64,000 bases of DNA from Acinetobacter lwoffii. GTDB lineage: Bacteria; Pseudomonadota; Gammaproteobacteria; Pseudomonadales; Moraxellaceae. Location of the stretch: assembly GCF_022967985.1 (NCBI RefSeq), contig NZ_JALJVC010000003.1, positions 106,994 to 170,993 of the forward strand, read 5' to 3'. The notes under the pieces are model-generated. The model saw nothing but the letters and a program-made list of their open reading frames with translations. It was not told the origin of the DNA and did no database searches. This document shows positions 58,457-64,000 of the stretch, piece after piece (the stretch's first letter is position 1; each line of letters opens with the position of its first letter). The position numbers and the translations under genes are program-made.

Positions 58457-60184
58457 TTGGAACTTCTATCTGGTGGTGAAATGCTTGTTCGCGCATTAGC
58501 GGACGAAGGCGTTGAACATGTTTTTGGATACCCAGGCGGCGCAGTTCTTCATATTTATGATGCGCTATTTCAACAAGACAGAATCAATCATTATCTCGTA
58601 CGTCACGAACAGGCTGCTGGTCACATGGCCGATGCTTACTCACGCGTGACAGGCAAGACCGGTGTTGTGCTGGTGACTTCAGGTCCGGGCGCAACCAACA
58701 CGGTGACCCCAATTGCAACGGCCTATATGGACTCAATCCCGATGGTGATTTTGTCAGGTCAGGTTGCGAGTCATCTGATTGGTGAAGATGCATTTCAGGA
58801 AACCGATATGGTCGGTATTTCACGTCCTATCGTGAAACATAGCTTCCAGGTGCGTCATGCCAGCGAAATTCCTGCGATTATCAAGAAAGCCTTCTATATT
58901 GCGTCTTCAGGTCGTCCAGGTCCTGTAGTGATTGATATTCCAAAGGATGCGACCAATCCTGCAGAGAAATTTGCTTACGAATACCCAGAAAAAGTGAAGA
59001 TGCGTTCGTATCAGCCACCGTTCCGTGGTCACTCAGGTCAAATTCGTAAAGCGATTGAAGAACTGATCCATGCTAAACGCCCAGTTATTTACTCAGGCGG
59101 TGGTGTGGTTCAAGGCAATGCTTCAGCACAATTGACAGAGCTTGCGCATCTATTGGGTTATCCAGTGACCAATACCTTGATGGGTCTTGGCGCATTCCCG
59201 GGTGATGATGAACAGTTCATCGGTATGTTGGGTATGCACGGTACTTATGAAGCTAACATGACCATGCACAATGCAGATGTAATTCTGTGTGTGGGTGCGC
59301 GTTTCGATGACCGTGTGACCAACAATCCTGCAAAATTCTGTCCAAATGCTAAAGTCATTCATATAGATATCGACCCAGCGACAATCTCAAAAACCATTAT
59401 GGCGCACATTCCAATTGTCGGTGCTGTAGAGCCTGTACTGAATGAGATGTTGAACCAGTTGAAACAGCTTAATGTTTCTAAGCCAAATCCTGAAGCGATT
59501 GCGGCATGGTGGAAACAGATCAATGAATGGCGCAAGGTTCATGGCGGTCGTTTTGAAGCGGGTGTTGATGGCGTGATGAAGCCACAACAAGTGGTTCAGG
59601 CATTGGATAAAGTGACCAATGGCGAAGCGATCATTACTTCTGATGTCGGTCAGCATCAGATGTTTGGTGCGATGTATTACAAATACAAACGTCCACGTCA
59701 ATGGATCAACTCAGGTGGTCTAGGCACCATGGGTGTAGGCTTGCCGTATGCAATGGCTGCGAAGCTTGCATACCCGGAACAGCAAGTGGTGTGTATCACC
59801 GGTGAAGCATCGATTCAGATGTGTATCCAGGAACTGTCGACCTGTAAGCAATATGGCCTGAATGTAAAAATCCTGTGCCTGAATAACCAGTCTTTAGGGA
59901 TGGTGAAGCAGTGGCAAGATATGAACTATGAAGGACGTCATTCAAGTTCTTATGTAGATTCATTGCCTGATTTTGCCAAACTGATGGAAGCCTATGGTCA
60001 TGTCGGTATTCAGATTAATCATGCCGATGAGCTAGAGTCGAAGCTTGCAGAAGCGATGGCGATTAACGACAAGTGCGTATTTATTAACGTTATGGTAGAT
60101 CGTACCGAGCACGTTTATCCGATGTTGATTGCGGGTCAGTCGATGCAGGATATGTGGTTGGCTAAAGGGGAGCGCACGAAATGA
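58457..60184 (+). CDS. ilvI: Acetolactate synthase, large (catalytic) subunit
   Basis: 575 residues from TTG at 58457, which follows GGTGA and matches the [10 protein letters not shown] start of related proteins. ThDP enzyme: catalytic Glu in [13 protein letters not shown] (~48-60), FAD-binding middle domain, and C-terminal G-E-A-S-I-Q-M..N-N metal/ThDP motif, with Glu where Asp is more usual. Makes acetolactate or acetohydroxybutyrate, the first common step to valine, leucine and isoleucine. It overlaps ilvH by 4 bp. Confidence 0.96.
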   Translation: MELLSGGEMLVRALADEGVEHVFGYPGGAVLHIYDALFQQDRINHYLVRHEQAAGHMADAYSRVTGKTGVVLVTSGPGATNTVTPIATAYMDSIPMVILSGQVASHLIGEDAFQETDMVGISRPIVKHSFQVRHASEIPAIIKKAFYIASSGRPGPVVIDIPKDATNPAEKFAYEYPEKVKMRSYQPPFRGHSGQIRKAIEELIHAKRPVIYSGGGVVQGNASAQLTELAHLLGYPVTNTLMGLGAFPGDDEQFIGMLGMHGTYEANMTMHNADVILCVGARFDDRVTNNPAKFCPNAKVIHIDIDPATISKTIMAHIPIVGAVEPVLNEMLNQLKQLNVSKPNPEAIAAWWKQINEWRKVHGGRFEAGVDGVMKPQQVVQALDKVTNGEAIITSDVGQHQMFGAMYYKYKRPRQWINSGGLGTMGVGLPYAMAAKLAYPEQQVVCITGEASIQMCIQELSTCKQYGLNVKILCLNNQSLGMVKQWQDMNYEGRHSSSYVDSLPDFAKLMEAYGHVGIQINHADELESKLAEAMAINDKCVFINVMVDRTEHVYPMLIAGQSMQDMWLAKGERTK

Positions 60185-60672
60185 GACATATTATCTCTGT
60201 ACTCGTAGAAAACGAATCAGGCGCGCTTTCCCGTTTAGTGGGTTTGTTTTCACAGCGTGGCTACAATATCGAAACATTGAATGTTGCTCCGACTGAAGAT
60301 CCAACGCTTTCACGTTTGACATTGACCACTTATGGTGATGATCACAAGATTGAGCAAATTACCAAACAGCTTAACAAGTTGGTTGAAGTGGTGAAAGTGG
60401 TTGACCTGTCTGAAGGTGCACATATTGAGCGTGAATTGATGCTGATTAAAGTCAAAGCATTGGGTTCATCGCGTGACGAAATCAAACGTACGGCAGATAT
60501 TTTCCGTGGTCAGATTGTCGATGTAACACCAACGACCTATACCATTCAAATCGCGGGTACCACTGAAAAAGTGGATGCGTTTATTGATGCACTTGCAGAA
60601 CACACGATTTTAGAAGTGGTTCGTTCAGGTGTATCAGGTATCGCACGCGGCGAAAAAGTACTCACCATCTAA
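60181..60672 (+). CDS. ilvH: Acetolactate synthase, small (regulatory) subunit
   Basis: 163 residues. N-terminal ACT domain ([25 protein letters not shown]) binds valine for feedback inhibition; the C-terminal domain activates the large subunit. The ATG overlaps the ilvI stop (ATGA), so subunit ratio is set by coupling. ilvC follows 106 bp later. Confidence 0.97.
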   Translation: MRHIISVLVENESGALSRLVGLFSQRGYNIETLNVAPTEDPTLSRLTLTTYGDDHKIEQITKQLNKLVEVVKVVDLSEGAHIERELMLIKVKALGSSRDEIKRTADIFRGQIVDVTPTTYTIQIAGTTEKVDAFIDALAEHTILEVVRSGVSGIARGEKVLTI

Positions 60673-60766
60673 ATTTTAAGTATTTCCTCATCTGAATAAG
60701 AAGAGGGTATCAGGCAATGTAAATTTAAGGGTCATTGCCTGATTTAACGGACAAACAAGCATTTAA

Positions 60767-61795
<1,029 letters not shown>

Positions 61796-61822
61796 TTTCT
61801 CGAATCAATTGATTTGAATGCG

Positions 61823-61852
61823 AAAACCCACTTAATTTGAGTGGGTTTTTTA
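61823..61852 (+). terminator. Terminator after ilvC
   Basis: AAAACCCACT and AGTGGGTTTT around TAATTTG, then T-rich. Confidence 0.88.
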
Positions 61853-61910
61853 TTTCTATGTTTACGTGCCATTAAAAAATGGGAAAGCAGTGCTTTTTCA
61901 TTTTTTCATA

Positions 61911-61980
61911 CCTTGGATTCAAACAAAAAAATCGTTGATAAAGAGAAAAACTAATCTCTTAATTGGCTGATTTGTATGCT
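61911..61980 (+). pseudogene. Diverged second copy of the ilvC 3' end
   Basis: 61911-61957 matches 61751-61798 at roughly nine positions in ten with one missing base, and the similarity continues weakly past the ilvC stop (TTGATTTGAATGC against CTGATTTGTATGC). The lost base shifts the frame, so it cannot encode the same tail. It carries a different terminator after it. Most simply a remnant of a recombination or element insertion at the ilvC end. Confidence 0.85.
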
Positions 61981-61982
61981 AT

Positions 61983-62010
61983 AAAAGCCCTGCGAAAGCG
62001 GGGTTTTTTA
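61983..62010 (+). terminator. Terminator after the ilvC-tail remnant
   Basis: AAAAGCCCTGC and GCGGGGTTTTT pair around GAAA with G-U wobbles; a T-run follows. Confidence 0.75.
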
Positions 62011-62023
62011 TTGGATAAGAATA

Positions 62024-62821
62024 ATGATTTTATATAAATATGTTGGCTTTGATGCTGGTTTAAAAATATTAGAAACAAGTACTTTAGGCTTTTCTTTGCC
62101 GCGCGATTTTAATGATCCATTTGAGGTGACGGCTTTAGCTTTAATGGGGGAAACGGTAAATGTTGGTATAGAAACGCAAGCTGTAAGAAGTCGGTTTATC
62201 AATAAATATGCAGTATTGTCTTTAACTCGAGCCCCCTTAAATCCTTTAATGTGGTCTCATTATGCAGATAGTCATAAAGGAATGGTGATCGGGATTGATA
62301 CAGAGAAGGCAGGTTTAGAAAGTTTTGAAAATTATACGATTCCTGCTCAGAGAGGAGAGATGATTTATGTGAATACAGTGCCACAACATATTAATTCAAT
62401 AGATGCCGTGCAATTAATGCAAATTGGAAGTAAGCATCATATATGGTGGGAATCTCATGAGAGATTACTGAAACATGCTTTTCTTTATAAGCAATTACAT
62501 TGGGCTTATGAAGAAGAAGTAAGAGTTGTGAAATGCTTGGAAAGTGATCAATACCATTCTTATTATTCAAAAGATGATTACGAATTTGAGTTGGATGGAG
62601 AAAAGTGGGGAAGAAAATATATTGGATTAAGGGGAATCTTCTTAAAAAAAATTCCATCAGATGCATTTGTTGAGATATATCTTGGAGAAAATGGTTATCG
62701 TGATCAAAGAAGGCAATGTAATAATTTAATTGATAATTATAAAGTTTATAAAATCGAACAGCTAAAAGAGTTTAGTCGAAATATGATCCTAGACAAAATA
62801 ATGGACAGCACGTCCCTCTAA
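62024..62821 (+). CDS. DUF2971 family protein, 3' end altered by an IS insertion
   Basis: 265 residues. L-Y-K-Y-V-G at 3-8, F-N-D-P-F-E near 29-34, N-P-L-M-W-S-H-Y-A-D-S-H-K-G-M-V (~73-88) and W-A-Y-E-E-E-V-R-V-V (~160-169) are the DUF2971 core. Function unknown; relatives often lie in accessory regions. The IS begins at 62802, inside codon 260, so the last residues D-S-T-S-L come from the element and the native tail is lost. Codon and base use are distinctly more AT-rich than in ilvC. The protein may still be functional, as most of the domain is present. Confidence 0.82.
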   Translation: MILYKYVGFDAGLKILETSTLGFSLPRDFNDPFEVTALALMGETVNVGIETQAVRSRFINKYAVLSLTRAPLNPLMWSHYADSHKGMVIGIDTEKAGLESFENYTIPAQRGEMIYVNTVPQHINSIDAVQLMQIGSKHHIWWESHERLLKHAFLYKQLHWAYEEEVRVVKCLESDQYHSYYSKDDYEFELDGEKWGRKYIGLRGIFLKKIPSDAFVEIYLGENGYRDQRRQCNNLIDNYKVYKIEQLKEFSRNMILDKIMDSTSL

Positions 62822-62856
62822 AGATAACGTAACTTTAATCTTTGGAGATTCAAGAA

Positions 62857-63150
62857 ATGGCTAAACGTTTTAGTCCCGAATTTAAACAGCAAGCGATTGA
62901 TTATGCACTTTCAAACTCACACGAGTCTGTAGCTGCAATCGCCCAGAAATTAGGTGTGGGTTATTCAACATTAGATAAATGGATTCGTGAAACCAATCCG
63001 GCAGGTTCAAGCAAACGTCAACTTTCACCAGAACAACAGCGGATCGTGGAATTAGAGAAAGAAGTCAAACAGCTCAAGGAAGCCAATGACATCTTAAAAA
63101 AAGCGCATGTGTACTTTCTAACAGATCATGCCAAGAAAAGTACACGGTAA
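62857..63150 (+). CDS. IS3-family transposase OrfA
   Basis: 97 residues from ATG at 62857 (GGAG 9 nt upstream; a TTG lies 15 bp earlier in frame). Helix-turn-helix region (F-K-Q-Q-A-I-D-Y-A-L, then V-A-A-I-A-Q-K-L-G-V-G-Y-S-T-L-D-K-W-I) followed by a leucine-zipper-like heptad region (I-V-E-L-E-K-E-V-K-Q-L-K-E-A-N-D-I-L-K-K-A). It binds the IS ends and dimerises. Confidence 0.93.
   Translation: MAKRFSPEFKQQAIDYALSNSHESVAAIAQKLGVGYSTLDKWIRETNPAGSSKRQLSPEQQRIVELEKEVKQLKEANDILKKAHVYFLTDHAKKSTR
63096..63103 (+). other. Programmed -1 frameshift site of the IS
   Basis: Seven A followed by G, read as A-AAA-AAA in the orfA frame. Slippage by one base joins orfA to orfB, the standard way IS3 elements make the OrfAB fusion. 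Confidence 0.8.
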
Positions 63151-64000
63151 TTCAAGATCTAGATATGAATGAAGTCACCGTATCTTCTGCCTGTAAATAC
63201 CTAGGTGTCAGCACTTCAGGCTATTATGCCTGGCGAAAACGTCAAGCCAATACGGCACAGAAATATAATGACTTAAAAGCCGTATATTGGCAGCATCATG
63301 CACGATTGGGTGCACCTTCATTAGTACATGACATGCATGATTTAGGTTACAACATGAGCGAACGTACTATTGGAAGGATGCTAAAAAAGCTTGGTTTACG
63401 TAGCAGGATTGCGCGTAAATACAAGCATACGACTGATTCAACCCATCGTTTGCCTACAGCACCCAACTTGTTGGATCGCCAATTTACAGTTACTCAGCCT
63501 AATAAAGTCTGGACAACAGACATTACCTATATCCGCACTAAAGAAGGTTGGTTGTATTTATGTGTGATGCTAGATTTATTTAGCCGTCGTATCGTGGGGT
63601 GGCAAACCAGCCATCGAATAGACCGCCAGTTGGTGTGTGATACGTTTAACTATGCAATGGCTCGTCAGGGTTATCCAACTGGTGTTATGGTTCATTCGGA
63701 CCAAGGCTCACAGTACTGTAGTCGTGATTTTAGAGCGCTGTTACTGAAAAATGATTGTACTCAGAGTATGTCTAGACGTGGAAACTGTTGGGATAATGCA
63801 GTGACTGAAAGCTTCTTTCATACATTAAAAGGTCATGTGGTACATGGCAGTGTGTTTTCGACTCGAAAAGAGGCGAATGCGGTCTTGTTTGATTATATTG
63901 AGATTTATTACAATCGGGTCAGAAGGCATTCTGCAAACGGCTGGTTAAGTCCAGAAGCCTTTGAACAGAAATATTTCAAGAATTTAGAGGGATCGATTGT
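63102..64000 (+). CDS. IS3-family transposase OrfB (integrase core), cut by window edge
   Basis: Frame -1 relative to orfA, entered by slippage on A7 at 63096-63102; it has an internal ATG at 63165 but no separate ribosome-binding site. HTH_21-type segment (A-R-L-G-A-P-S-L-V-H-D-M) then the rve core with D in T-T-D-I-T-Y-I, D in H-S-D-Q-G-S-Q-Y and E in N-A-V-T-E-S-F-F, 35 residues after the second D. No stop appears before base 64000. The reading frame is otherwise intact, so the element may be active. Confidence 0.93.

Larger units (their letters stand above)
62802..64000 (+). mobile_element. IS3-family insertion sequence, right end just past the window
   Basis: Left end TGGACAGCACGTCCCTCTAA. 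At the right edge, TTTAGAGGGA then TCGATTGT matches the inverse of the left end at 13 of 18 positions, so the element should finish about 3 bp beyond base 64000 (total about 1.2 kb). It contains orfA, a slippery A7 run and a DD35E orfB. Target duplication cannot be judged without the right flank. Confidence 0.92.

Overview
The window is a stretch of gammaproteobacterial chromosome that is almost certainly Acinetobacter, and probably not A. baumannii itself. The basis is gene content and order (piuA-like/piuC-like/pirA-like receptors beside tig-clpP-clpX, the metX-metW pair, yibN-grxC-secB, prfC, the leuS-lptE-holA block, ilvIH-ilvC), the AT-rich intergenic DNA, and protein sequences that read like Acinetobacter orthologues. 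No tRNA, rRNA or CRISPR array was seen. Most of the window is conserved housekeeping DNA. Accessory DNA begins only after ilvC, at about 61.85 kb.

Layout: 1-3.1 kb holds a PhoX-type alkaline phosphatase (cut by the left edge) with a Tat signal, next to tatC-tatB-tatA, all on the minus strand. 3.2-9.1 kb has an AEC transporter, rdgB, a metX-metW-Sel1 operon and leuA. 9.5-15.2 kb is an iron-uptake block with a PiuC-type hydroxylase and two catecholate-type TonB receptors, each receptor with a Fur-box-like palindrome. 15.5-19.9 kb is tig-clpP-clpX and a lipoprotein. 19.9-27.9 kb has class I fumarase, a 28-codon membrane microprotein behind a strong Pho box, an octamer tandem repeat, a DUF2171 gene, ackA-pta and proA. 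28-41.6 kb has an alpha/beta hydrolase, a methyltransferase, nagZ, prc, a GGDEF/EAL protein, prfC, two DUF3298-like lipoprotein genes with a tatD-family gene, and fabI. 41.8-57.8 kb has yibN-grxC-secB, rsgA, orn, tcdA, a large Sel1-repeat protein, a macA-macB-OMF efflux operon, leuS-lptE-holA and a DUF4124 gene. 58.4-61.8 kb is ilvI-ilvH-ilvC. After that come a second, diverged copy of the ilvC tail, a DUF2971 gene whose 3' end is interrupted by an IS3-family element, and that element up to the right edge.

The most interesting theme is phosphate. Upstream of tatA, half-sites of the PhoB type (CTGTCAT or close variants) recur every 11 bp, pointing toward tatABC. The adjacent gene encodes a Tat-exported phosphatase with one Pho half-site. 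A separate, well-formed Pho box with a correctly spaced -10 drives the 28-codon membrane protein gene at 21.78 kb. Together they suggest that phosphate starvation induces both a secreted phosphatase and the translocon that exports it, plus an undescribed small membrane protein. This is inference from sequence and has not been tested.
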